From contig NZ_JABFMP010000039.1 in assembly GCF_013359595.1 (NCBI RefSeq), positions 1-53,052 of the forward strand: a DNA stretch of 53,052 bases. The letters run 5' to 3'. Every line of letters begins with the position of its first letter. Position 1 is the first letter of the stretch. Below the pieces are notes generated by a model that did not search any database, had not been told where the DNA came from, and worked only from the letters and a program-made list of their open reading frames with translations. The position numbers and the translations under genes were made by a program. Below are positions 26,068 through 35,567 of the stretch, one piece after another. Origin of the DNA: Pseudomonas sp. C1C7 (GTDB taxonomy: Bacteria > Pseudomonadota > Gammaproteobacteria > Pseudomonadales > Pseudomonadaceae).

Positions 26068-26733
26068 TCAGCCGGTCGCACCGCGCAATTCGACTTCGAA
26101 CACCAGTGGCGTGAACGGTGCGATCAGGTCGCCCGCACCGTCGGCGCCATAGGCCTGCGCCGAAGGAATCACCAGACGCCATTTCGCCCCGACCGGCATC
26201 TGTTGCAACGCACTGCGCCAGCCACTGATCACGCTGTCGAGACTGAACCACTGCGGCTGATTGTTCTGGTCGAACACGGTGCCGTCAGGCAGGCGACCGA
26301 CGTACAACACCTGCACCTTTGCGTTCGGTCCGGCCTTGGCGCCGTTACCCGGTGTCAGTTCCGTCAGCAGAATTCCATCGGCCAGTTCGCGAACGCCAGG
26401 CTTGGCTTTTTCTTCGGCGAGAAAACGTTTTTCGTTTTCCACCGCCAGTTGGTTTTCCGGTGCCGGTGTCTGCATCGCCACCCGGGCTTCGTGCTCGGAC
26501 AGGATCTGTTCGATCTGCTCGTCTTTCAATGCCAGTGGCTTGCCTTGATAGGCTTGCTGCAACCCTTCGACCAGAGCCTTCAGCTCCAGATCCGGGACCT
26601 CCTGGCGAAGGCGTTCGCCCAGGCTCGCACCCAGGCTGTAGGCGAGATCGTGCGCGTCATTTTCCTGGGTTTTTTCGGCGGCCTGAGCCACGGAAAAAAT
26701 CACGCACAGCGATAAAAAAAGGTAGCGCGACAT
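26068..26733 (-). CDS. FKBP-type peptidyl-prolyl isomerase (periplasmic)
   Basis: A 221-residue periplasmic FKBP related to FkpA/Mip. The signal peptide (1-18, ending VAQA) precedes an N-terminal helical dimerisation domain (to about 95). The linker is a basic helix, and the C-terminal FKBP fold spans about 115-221 (VLYVGRLPDGTVFDQ, FSLDSVISGWRSALQQMPVG, RLVIPSAQAYG). A GTG two codons upstream has the ribosome site too close, so I start at ATG (GGAG 7 bp upstream). It faces algP divergently. Confidence 0.9.
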   Translation of the reverse strand: MSRYLFLSLCVIFSVAQAAEKTQENDAHDLAYSLGASLGERLRQEVPDLELKALVEGLQQAYQGKPLALKDEQIEQILSEHEARVAMQTPAPENQLAVENEKRFLAEEKAKPGVRELADGILLTELTPGNGAKAGPNAKVQVLYVGRLPDGTVFDQNNQPQWFSLDSVISGWRSALQQMPVGAKWRLVIPSAQAYGADGAGDLIAPFTPLVFEVELRGATG

Positions 26734-26925
26734 GGGCACTCTCCGACCTGAAATGCGGGCGATTATGCCAGTGTGAATGTGCTTTTCGGTGAACTGCTTT
26801 TGCGCAAGCGAAGAAGTTTTTCGCTCCTTTGCAACACGACGCTTTCGATAGTGTCAACATGCCCTAGCGGCGGTTGCAGCAGAGGTCTAGTATGAGCCGC
26901 ACTCACTTCAGCCAGGAGGTAAATC

Positions 26926-28197
26926 ATGTCGGCCACCAAGAAGCCAGTAAACACTCCGTTGCATCTTCTCCAACAACTGTCGGGCAGCTTGCTCGAGCAC
27001 CTAGAAACTGCCTGTTCGGAAGCCTTGGCTGATGCTGAAAAACTGCTCGCCAAGCTGGAAAAACAACGCGGCAAAGCACAGGAAAAACTGCACAAATCCC
27101 GCACCAAACTGCAGGACGCCGCAGCGGCCGGCAAGGCCAAGGCACAAGCCAAAGCCAAGGACGCCGTGCAGCAACTCGAGGACCTGCTCGATGCTCTGAA
27201 AGATCGTCAGTCGGACACTCGCGGCTACATCCTGCAACTCAAGCGTGACGCTCAGGAAAGCCTGAAACTGGCTCAGGGCGTTGGTCGTGTTCAAGAGGCT
27301 GTCGGCAAGGCGTTGTCCCTGCGTGCGGCCAAACCTGCTGCGGCACCTGCCAAGAAAGCCGCTGCCAAACCGGCTGCCGCAAAAGCACCGGCCAAGTCTG
27401 CCGTCAAACCGGTTGCCAAAGCACCGGTGAAAGCCGCAGCAAAACCTGCCGCTGCCAGCGCTGCCAAACCAGCCGCTAAAACCGCAGCAGCAAAACCGGC
27501 TGCCAAGCCAGCCGCCGCGCGTACCGCTGCTGCCAAACCTGCAGCTCGCACCACCGCTGCCAAGCCAGCCGCCGCTCGCACCGCCGCTGCCAAACCTGCG
27601 GCGCGTACCGCCGCTGCAAAACCTGCCGCAGCGAAAACCGCCGCAGCAAAACCAGCCGCCAAGCCGGCGGCAAAACCTGCCGCTAAAACAGCTGCCGCGA
27701 AACCGGCTGCCAAGCCTGCCGCAAAACCTGTCGCGGCTAAAACCGCTGCCAAGCCAGCTGCCAAAACTGCCGCTGCAAAACCCGCCGCTAAACCGGCTGC
27801 TAAAACCGCTGCTGCGAAACCTGCAGCCGCCAAGCCAGCCACTGCAGCAAAACCTGCTGCGGCGAAACCGGCAGCCAAACCAGCTGCTGCGGCTAAACCC
27901 GCCGCTGCAAAACCGGCAGCCAAACCTGCTGCCAAGCCAGCAGCGAAACCAGCAGCGAAACCAGCCGCGGCAAAACCCGCAGCCAAGCCTGCAGTGAAAA
28001 AACCGGTTGCTGCCGCCAAGCCGGCTTCCGCTTCCACAGCGGCTCCGACAGCCGCTGCCAAGCCGGCAACTCCTGCGACTCCAGCACCGTCTGCTGCAGC
28101 CGCACCAGCGTCAGCCGTCACCTCTTCGACCGCCACCACTGCGCCAACGCCAGCGGCACCGTCGAGCACCACCAGCACCCCAACCAGCGCTTCCTAA
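26926..28197 (+). CDS. algP: AlgP, histone H1-like repeat protein
   Basis: A 423-residue protein matching AlgP (AlgR3) of P. aeruginosa. Its N-terminal 130 residues form a conserved coiled-coil domain, and its C-terminus resembles eukaryotic histone H1. From about residue 134 to 365 it consists of near-tandem KPAA/AAKPAAK repeats, followed by a Ser/Thr/Pro/Ala tail. It is thought to bind DNA and influence alginate gene transcription, though its general importance has been questioned. Start has a full AGGAGGT site. The last four bases overlap the convergent TIGR02444 gene. The repeat is prone to length change by slippage. Confidence 0.92.
   Translation: MSATKKPVNTPLHLLQQLSGSLLEHLETACSEALADAEKLLAKLEKQRGKAQEKLHKSRTKLQDAAAAGKAKAQAKAKDAVQQLEDLLDALKDRQSDTRGYILQLKRDAQESLKLAQGVGRVQEAVGKALSLRAAKPAAAPAKKAAAKPAAAKAPAKSAVKPVAKAPVKAAAKPAAASAAKPAAKTAAAKPAAKPAAARTAAAKPAARTTAAKPAAARTAAAKPAARTAAAKPAAAKTAAAKPAAKPAAKPAAKTAAAKPAAKPAAKPVAAKTAAKPAAKTAAAKPAAKPAAKTAAAKPAAAKPATAAKPAAAKPAAKPAAAAKPAAAKPAAKPAAKPAAKPAAKPAAAKPAAKPAVKKPVAAAKPASASTAAPTAAAKPATPATPAPSAAAAPASAVTSSTATTAPTPAAPSSTTSTPTSAS
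27329..28010 (+). repeat. KPAA-encoding minisatellite in algP
   Basis: A tract of about 680 bp repeats GCNAAACCNGCNGCN-type units (often 12 bp, with 9-bp interruptions). Codons vary enough that it is not perfectly repetitive, but shared blocks such as AAACCTGCCGC and AAGCCAGC recur many times. All repeat units keep the frame. Confidence 0.85.
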
Positions 28198-28658
28198 GCG
28201 CCGGTTGCCGCGACGCGCAGCTGATGCAGCGCGTCGCGGTCCAGGTGGGCGGCGCCTGCCGCCACACCTTCAAGCCAGGCCGTTGAATCGGTCGCCTCAC
28301 CCTGCGGCCAGTCTTGTGCCGATCGCTCCAGTTTCAAGATCAGACGCCGTTCGGCTTCAAGTTCCAGTGCCTTCACTCGCTCGCGCAATTCATGCAGATC
28401 GGCATCGCCCGTAGCGGCGGATTTCCATTGCATGCGCAGTGCCCGCAGCGGTTGCACAACATCGGCGTCCCAAGGTGATGTCACGCTGCGTAGCTCGCGC
28501 AAGCGTTGTGTATTGCAGGCAACACCGCGCTGTCCCAGCCACGCCGCACACAGCAGCAGGCACACGTTGAGCCCCGCCGACTGCAATCGCAGGCAGGCCT
28601 GTTCAACGCCCGGTCGGGCGTAAACGCTCAGGGAAAAGCTCCACAGGTCAGAGGACAT
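28194..28658 (-). CDS. TIGR02444 family protein
   Basis: A 154-residue protein of the TIGR02444 (DUF2390) family, mostly found in Pseudomonas and relatives. The family start SLWSFSLSVYARPGVEQAC-like (here SDLWSFSLSVYARPGVEQAC) is present, followed by LLLCAAWLGQRG and an arginine-rich helix (LHELRERVKALELEAERRL). No function is known. It is convergent with algP, sharing four bases, and divergent from the ABC-F gene. Confidence 0.85.
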   Translation of the reverse strand: MSSDLWSFSLSVYARPGVEQACLRLQSAGLNVCLLLCAAWLGQRGVACNTQRLRELRSVTSPWDADVVQPLRALRMQWKSAATGDADLHELRERVKALELEAERRLILKLERSAQDWPQGEATDSTAWLEGVAAGAAHLDRDALHQLRVAATGA

Positions 28659-28708
28659 AGTGCTACTCGCGCCAGTTGCGAGCGAAGCTGGTAGACTCCG
28701 CCGCCATT

Positions 28709-30618
<1,910 letters not shown>

Positions 30619-30619
<1 letters not shown>

Positions 30620-31200
30620 TGGACGCGTTCAAGCTGCCGCTGCCGGCGATGTGGGTCGAGCCGATCTGGCTCGGCGTGCAAATCCTGCTGATCCTGCTGG
30701 CCGGCTACCTGACCCAGCGTTTCGTGGCCAAGGTCCTGACCCGGCTGGGCGAGCGTTATCCGTTCCCGCCGCAATTGCTGATGCCGCTGCGTGGCGGCCT
30801 GCGCTGGCTGATCATGGGCAGCGCGCTGATCTTCGTCCTCGAACGCCTCGGGGTGTCGGCCACGGTACTGTGGACGGCGCTGTCCGGCTTTGTCGCGGTC
30901 GCTGCGGTGGCGTTTTTCGCCATGTGGAGCGTGCTGTCGAACCTGCTGTGCTCGGTGCTGATCTTCACCGTTGGCCCGTTCCGCCTGGGGGACGTGGTGG
31001 AGCTGGTGGACACCACCGACAAGCCTGGTGTGAAGGGGCGGGTGGTGGCGATCAATCTGCTGTACACCACGTTGATCGAGGCTGAAGAGCTGGGGACGGG
31101 GAGTGCGATGGTGCAGGTGCCTAACAGTCTGTTCTTTCAACGGTCGGTTCGGCGTTGGCGGGGGACTGATGTGTTCCCCTCCAGCGGGTTTGAGAAGTAA
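30619..31200 (+). CDS. Small MscS-like mechanosensitive channel
   Basis: A 193-residue MscS-family protein, much shorter than E. coli MscS (286). About three hydrophobic helices (16-35, 55-75, 84-118) are seen, with the last being the pore-lining TM3-like stretch (LSGFVAVAAVAFFAMWSVLSNLL). The beta-domain segment (FTVGPFRLGDVVEL) follows, but the large alpha/beta C-terminal vestibule domain is cut short. Translation is coupled to the ABC-F gene by a one-base overlap. I cannot say whether it gates. Confidence 0.85.
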
Positions 31201-31223
31201 GCCTTCTGTTGTCTGAACTATTG

Positions 31224-31247
31224 CTATCGCGAGCCTGCTCGCGATAG
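31224..31247. repeat. Single REP-B palindrome
   Basis: CTATCGCGAGC-CT-GCTCGCGATAG, an almost loop-less perfect palindrome with 11-bp arms, 23 bp after the MscS-like gene. Confidence 0.75.
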
Positions 31248-31365
31248 GGCCCTGAAGGCCGCCCACGCCCGTCGGCGCTCGACACATCCTGCAAAAAATC
31301 AGTAGTCACCAGCCCAAAGCCGCATTAGCTTAGACGTTTGTTACGAGTCTGAGTCGAGGTGTGCA

Positions 31366-31998
31366 TTGGAGCTTCAAACATGGCTGGCGTTTTTTGCCGC
31401 CTGCTGGGTGATCAGCCTTTCTCCCGGTGCCGGCGCCATTGCGTCGATGTCCAGCGGTCTGCAATACGGTTTCTGGCGCGGCTACTGGAACGCCCTGGGC
31501 CTGCAACTGGGCCTGGCGCTGCAAATTGCCATCGTCGGCGCCGGTGTGGGCGCGATCCTCACTGCCTCGGCCACCGCTTTCTACGCGATCAAATGGTTCG
31601 GTGTGGCCTACCTGGTCTACCTTGCCATCAAGCAATGGCGCGCGCTGCCCAGCGACATGAGCGATGACGCGGCCGTCCGCCAGATCGGCAAGCCAATGGC
31701 CCTGGTGTTCCGTGGCTTCCTGGTCAACGTCAGCAACCCCAAGGCCCTGGTGTTCATGCTGGCGGTACTGCCGCAGTTCATCGACCCGCACGCACCGCTG
31801 CTGATCCAGTACCTGATCATCGGCGTGACCATGATCTGCGTCGACCTGATCGTCATGGCCGGCTACACCGGGCTGGCCTCCAAGGTGCTGCGCATGCTGC
31901 GCACGCCGAAGCAGCAGAAACGCATGAACCGTACCTTTGCCGGGCTGTTCATTGGCGCGGCGGCGTTCATGGCGACGTTGCGCAAAGCGGCGGTCTGA
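31366..31998 (+). CDS. LysE/RhtB-family amino-acid exporter
   Basis: A 210-residue inner-membrane exporter with about six hydrophobic helices. The N-terminal LSPGAGAIASMSSGLQYG is the LysE-family signature, and FRGFLVNVSNPKALVFMLAV follows in the middle. It resembles the homoserine/threonine exporters, but the substrate is not predictable. The start is TTG, because MELQTWLAFF is the typical beginning and no ATG is nearby; GAGGT lies 5 bp before it. Confidence 0.9.
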   Translation: MELQTWLAFFAACWVISLSPGAGAIASMSSGLQYGFWRGYWNALGLQLGLALQIAIVGAGVGAILTASATAFYAIKWFGVAYLVYLAIKQWRALPSDMSDDAAVRQIGKPMALVFRGFLVNVSNPKALVFMLAVLPQFIDPHAPLLIQYLIIGVTMICVDLIVMAGYTGLASKVLRMLRTPKQQKRMNRTFAGLFIGAAAFMATLRKAAV

Positions 31999-32010
31999 AG
32001 CGGCGGGCAC

Positions 32011-32042
32011 AAAAAAAGGCGACCTTTTCAGGTCGCCTTTTT
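32011..32042. terminator. Rho-independent terminator after the LysE gene
   Basis: AAAAAGGCGACC-TTTTCA-GGTCGCCTTTTT, usable on both strands; a REP-D pair follows. Confidence 0.93.
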
Positions 32043-32061
32043 CATTTCAAGGATCACGAAA

Positions 32062-32198
32062 CCTGTAGCAGCTGGCGAAGCCTGCGTCCGGCTGCGCAGT
32101 AGTCGCAAAACCTGAGTGCGCGATTTTCCTGGCACACCGCGTTGGCTGATTTCACGACTGCTTCGCAGCCGGACGCAGGCTGCGCCAGCTGCAACAGG
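32062..32198. repeat. REP family D pair
   Basis: Inverted copies at about 32062-32104 (GCAGCTGGCGAAGCCTGCGT) and 32156-32198 (GGACGCAGGCTGCGCCAGCT). They are the same family as the cluster at 24435. Confidence 0.85.
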
Positions 32199-32214
32199 TC
32201 CTGCGCTGGCTTGG

Positions 32215-32955
32215 CTAGCGCAGGATGACCGGCGCCGTATCCTGCGGCAGGTTGTTACGCAACGGCGCCTGCCCCGGCTGCTCGTAGCCGCCGCCAAGCT
32301 GCTGGCTCAGTTGCGCCGCCACATCCTCACCCAACGCCTTGGACACCTCGCGAACCACCCGTGGGCGGTTCAGCGAAACCTTGATATCACGACCGTTCAC
32401 CAGTTTGGTGTCCTGGCCTTCGCCCATCGCCGTGAAGGCCGAGGTGATTTCATAGGTCCGGGTGTTGATCAGGCTGAAATCGGCCACGAGGGTCAACGCC
32501 AGCACCGCCGAATGGCTGTCGGTGTTGGCCAGTTCGGTCACGTCGCGGGTGAAGTCGATGTCCGAGACGGTGCCGAACAGCACGTAGTCGGCGCCCTTGA
32601 AGTTGCCGGCCTTGATCCGCTTGATCACGTCGTAGACGTCACCCTTGGATGAGGCGGTGTAAGGCGTGCCCTGCACCAGCTGGAACATGCCGGTGCGCAG
32701 CATTTCACCCTTGATGTCGCCGGTGAATTTACGCAGTTCACCCTGTTCGATGTAGCTGCTGGTGGCTTCGATTTCGTTGTAGCTCGAAGAACCGCTGGCG
32801 CTGTAGTGACTCGCCTGGAAGTTGTTCTGGGCCGAGACGACGTGAATGTACTGCTCCACGCGCTCCTGGTACGCCAGGTCGGTCACCGCGACTTTCGGGG
32901 CCGCCTGCGCGCTGAACGCGCAAGCCAGGGCCATCATGCCAATCCATGTGCGCAT
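32215..32955 (-). CDS. LpoB/CsgG-like periplasmic protein
   Basis: A 246-residue secreted protein with a standard signal peptide (1-19, FSAQA) but no lipobox. The mature part starts APKVAVTDLAYQERV and contains GADYVLFGTVSDIDFTRDVT, which is the nucleotide-fold pattern shared by CsgG and LpoB proteins. A second block, YEITSAFTAMGEGQDTKLV, follows. It is the last gene of the four-gene - strand cluster and starts 3 bp from the LpoB-like stop codon. It could be a partner subunit of the LpoB-like lipoprotein; the function is unknown. Confidence 0.7.
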   Translation of the reverse strand: MRTWIGMMALACAFSAQAAPKVAVTDLAYQERVEQYIHVVSAQNNFQASHYSASGSSSYNEIEATSSYIEQGELRKFTGDIKGEMLRTGMFQLVQGTPYTASSKGDVYDVIKRIKAGNFKGADYVLFGTVSDIDFTRDVTELANTDSHSAVLALTLVADFSLINTRTYEITSAFTAMGEGQDTKLVNGRDIKVSLNRPRVVREVSKALGEDVAAQLSQQLGGGYEQPGQAPLRNNLPQDTAPVILR

Positions 32956-32958
32956 CGA

Positions 32959-33546
32959 TTAACGCTCCGTGGTTTTGCGGATCTCTTTCTCGTCCATCCA
33001 CTCGGCCAGACCGCTTTCGACGTCGATCAATTGCAGGCTGAATTTGTAGAAGACGTCCTTGTAGTCGCTGCTGCGCTTGACGATCGAGCTGATCGAGCCT
33101 TCCAGGCGGTACTTGGCGGCGATCATGTTGCCGGTCTTGGCCACGGTGCTCTTCTTGTACAGGCCGCTCTGGTTCTGCAGCTTCAGCTGGTCGACCTGGC
33201 TCTGCATCTGGGTGTTGTCGCTGGCGAAGCGGGCGGTGCCGGACTTCATCAGCTGGGTCTTGATGCTGGTGGTGATTTCGCGGGTGTCGATGTACTCGCT
33301 GGTCTTGTTCTTCACGTCATAGACCTGAACCACCGGACGCCCCTGCAGCGTGCCCGACTGGGCCAGGGAGCGGGTCATGGACTCGGCGATCATTTGCAGG
33401 TCGGTCGAACCGAACTCGTTGGTGACGGTTTCAACGGCCTTGGTGTCGCCGTAGCTGATGTTCTTGCTGCCCAGGGTCGGCGAGGTGTTGGCGCAACCGC
33501 TGGCGAGCAGGGCGAGGACGGCGATGCAGGAAAAGCGTGCAAACAT
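32959..33546 (-). CDS. lpoB: LpoB-like outer-membrane lipoprotein
   Basis: A 195-residue lipoprotein (lipobox LLASGC, Cys18) with the LpoB fold pattern. E. coli LpoB stimulates the peptidoglycan synthase PBP1b from the outer membrane. Blocks such as DLQMIAESMTRSLAQSG, YIDTREITTSIKTQLMKSG and MIAAKYRLEGSISSIVKRS are typical of LpoB relatives, as is the DYKDVFYKFSLQLIDVESG segment. P. aeruginosa PBP1b is reported to use LpoP instead, so the partner here is open. The long flexible Pro-rich linker of E. coli LpoB is absent. It lies next to a YcfL-like gene, as lpoB does in E. coli. Confidence 0.8.
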   Translation of the reverse strand: MFARFSCIAVLALLASGCANTSPTLGSKNISYGDTKAVETVTNEFGSTDLQMIAESMTRSLAQSGTLQGRPVVQVYDVKNKTSEYIDTREITTSIKTQLMKSGTARFASDNTQMQSQVDQLKLQNQSGLYKKSTVAKTGNMIAAKYRLEGSISSIVKRSSDYKDVFYKFSLQLIDVESGLAEWMDEKEIRKTTER

Positions 33547-33581
33547 GGGAATGCTCTCTGAAACGAATAGGGAGGTTGGGC

Positions 33582-33953
33582 TCAAGGCGTCTTGATTTCC
33601 AGGCGGAAGTCCACGGCTTTGGCAGTCGGCGCAATCGCCTGGATGAAGCTGGTCTGTTCGCCGTACATCATCTGGCTTTTCCAGACTTCTTCTTCGGCCA
33701 CCGGGAAGCCTTCAGGGCCGAGCCAGGCAAAGCGGTAGTAGAAGGTCTTGTTGTTGTAGCTGGTGTTGCTCAGCTGCGCATTGACCGTCATGAAGCCGTT
33801 TTCCCGGGCCACGCGCATGGCGCCGACCACGATGTTCTTCAGTTTGCCCATGGCCACGACCTTGCTGGCGGCGCTGCCCGGCTCCGGTGGCGGTGGGGTG
33901 GCGCAGCCGGTCAACAGGGCCAGGCCCAGGACCGCGATGAATTTCAAACGCAT
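33582..33953 (-). CDS. YcfL-like lipoprotein
   Basis: A 123-residue lipoprotein (lipobox LLTGC, Cys17) of the YcfL family. The mature part contains ENGFMTVNAQLSNTSYNNKT and FYYRFAWLGPEGFPV, ending with ATAKAVDFRLEIKTP. In E. coli ycfL lies just upstream of lpoB and its function is unknown. Here it stands between the COG3014 lipoprotein and the LpoB-like one, and the conserved neighbourhood suggests a joint envelope function. Confidence 0.8.
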   Translation of the reverse strand: MRLKFIAVLGLALLTGCATPPPPEPGSAASKVVAMGKLKNIVVGAMRVARENGFMTVNAQLSNTSYNNKTFYYRFAWLGPEGFPVAEEEVWKSQMMYGEQTSFIQAIAPTAKAVDFRLEIKTP

Positions 33954-33968
33954 GCAAAGACTCCGTTC

Positions 33969-35366
33969 TTAAGGTTTGGCGAGGCTGGCCACGGCGATCG
34001 GGCTGGCGCTCGGGATCACATGGGCGGCGACGCCGCTGGCGAATACCTGATTGCCCACGGCGCGCAGGCTGATGACCTGGTAGCGTTGATCGACAGTGAC
34101 TTTCACCGTCGTGCCACCGACGGCGTTCGGCAGCGCGATCTGGTGCTCGCCCTTCTTCAGGCGCAGGCGCACCACCTGGGTGTTGTCCGGCAGCGTGCGC
34201 CACGTACGGGTATCGGCACCTTCGAGCACCGCTGAAGTGATACCGACCGCCAGACCCGCCAGCGGGTTGGTTTCGTTGATCTTCTTCTGCGCCACGCCAC
34301 GGCTGACCGCGCGCACGGTGGTGCGCACGATGATGCCCGGCATGTCGTCACGCAGGGCGCGCTGGGACATGGCGGTGGTGCTGTTGAGCTGGGTCAGGTT
34401 CAGTTGCTGACCGTCCACGCCGATCTGGGCGAAGGTCGCGGTGGAGGTGTCAGGCTTGATGATCGGGAACGACAGCGGGGTGATCACGACGTTGCCGCTG
34501 ATCGGCAGGGGCAACGGCACCCGGATCGAGTCACGGGTCGGCGCCAGGCCGCTTTGCACGACGATCAGGATGTCGCTGTCTTCATCCTTGGCGCTTTTCT
34601 TGTCCAGATCCTTCAACGCCTGCTCCAGCAACGGCGTGTTCGGGCGCAGTTCGGCGGCCTTGCGATAGCCCGGTGCGGCCAGGTCTTTCTCACCCAGGGC
34701 TTCATAGACGAAACCGGCCAGGTAATGGCTGAACGCACTCTGGTAGCTGTTCTTCAGGCTCACCACTTCCGGCGCATCGAGGCTGGCGACCGGGTAACCC
34801 TGCAGGTCCTTGTACTGGGTGGTGATGCCTTCTTTCTCGGCCTCTTCCTCACTCTTGAGGTATTCCTTGTCGCGCAGCTCGGCGATCACCGCTTCGCGCT
34901 CGTGGGTTCTCTTGATGGCGGTACGGGCGCCGTCGAAGTCATTCAGCGCCAGCAGATTGAGGGCCATCTGCGTGGTCAGCATGACTTTTTCGTAGTCGTA
35001 GCCTTCGTAACGGCGAACCTTGTCGTTGACCAGGAAGCTGCCGAACTGGGCCAGGTACTTGTCGGTATCGAGCTTGACCGAATCTTCCCACTGACCCACC
35101 ACCTGATCGGCGCTGGTCCAGGCGTTCTGGCTGCCGGACAGGTCGCCCTTGGCGCGCAGCAACTCACCTTTCTCGAAGTAATAGAGCAGGTCTTTGTTTT
35201 CGCCGGTGTTGTTCTTTTCCAGCAGGGACAGGGCGGCATCGACGTTGCCGGAGGCCAGTTGCTGGTTGGTCTGGGCCAGCTCGGAATCGTAGTTGCGAAA
35301 GGCCGAACAGCCGGAAATCAAAGTGACGGCGCTGAGCGCGATCGCGGTAAGGGCGCGGGAGGCCAT
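33969..35366 (-). CDS. COG3014 TPR-type lipoprotein, copy A
   Basis: A 465-residue lipoprotein (lipobox LISGC, Cys20) of COG3014. The N-terminal half shows TPR-like helical pairs (VDAALSLLEKNN, LYYFEKGELLRAKGDL, FSHYLAGFVYEALGEKDLAA). A conserved block YEGYDYEKVMLTTQMALNLL lies near residue 115. The C-terminal half is beta-rich and ends with repeats of RLRLKKGEHQIALP. It leads the operon with ycfL and the two LpoB-like genes and has a good promoter. It is a paralogue of the next gene. Function unknown; likely periplasmic and outer-membrane anchored. Confidence 0.8.
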   Translation of the reverse strand: MASRALTAIALSAVTLISGCSAFRNYDSELAQTNQQLASGNVDAALSLLEKNNTGENKDLLYYFEKGELLRAKGDLSGSQNAWTSADQVVGQWEDSVKLDTDKYLAQFGSFLVNDKVRRYEGYDYEKVMLTTQMALNLLALNDFDGARTAIKRTHEREAVIAELRDKEYLKSEEEAEKEGITTQYKDLQGYPVASLDAPEVVSLKNSYQSAFSHYLAGFVYEALGEKDLAAPGYRKAAELRPNTPLLEQALKDLDKKSAKDEDSDILIVVQSGLAPTRDSIRVPLPLPISGNVVITPLSFPIIKPDTSTATFAQIGVDGQQLNLTQLNSTTAMSQRALRDDMPGIIVRTTVRAVSRGVAQKKINETNPLAGLAVGITSAVLEGADTRTWRTLPDNTQVVRLRLKKGEHQIALPNAVGGTTVKVTVDQRYQVISLRAVGNQVFASGVAAHVIPSASPIAVASLAKP

Positions 35367-35505
35367 AACGGTGCTTCTTCCCTGAATGAATGCAGCCGCA
35401 GTCGCTGGTCGGGCTGTTGGGACCTACTGGCAAGTGGTTCGGCTTCCTGCCAGTTCCTCGTGAAAGAGGAGCTTGGATGCCGCGTCGTCAGAACGAGGGC
35501 GGCGC

Positions 35506-35534
35506 ATTATAGACAGGGATGGTGGCTATGTAAT
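35506..35534 (-). promoter_or_regulatory. Sigma-70-type promoter of the COG3014-lpoB-like operon
   Basis: On the - strand: ATTACA, a 17-bp spacer and a perfect TATAAT, 140 bp upstream of copy A. It lies only 34 bp past the end of copy B, so the two paralogues are separately transcribed, at least in part. Confidence 0.6.
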
Positions 35535-35567
35535 GGCTTTTTGACTTTGATTTGAGTGTTCGTGATA

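Noticed and set aside
27291..28178. Antisense frame of Ala/Gly-rich repeats in algP
   Set aside because: It mirrors the KPAA repeat of algP and has no independent features.
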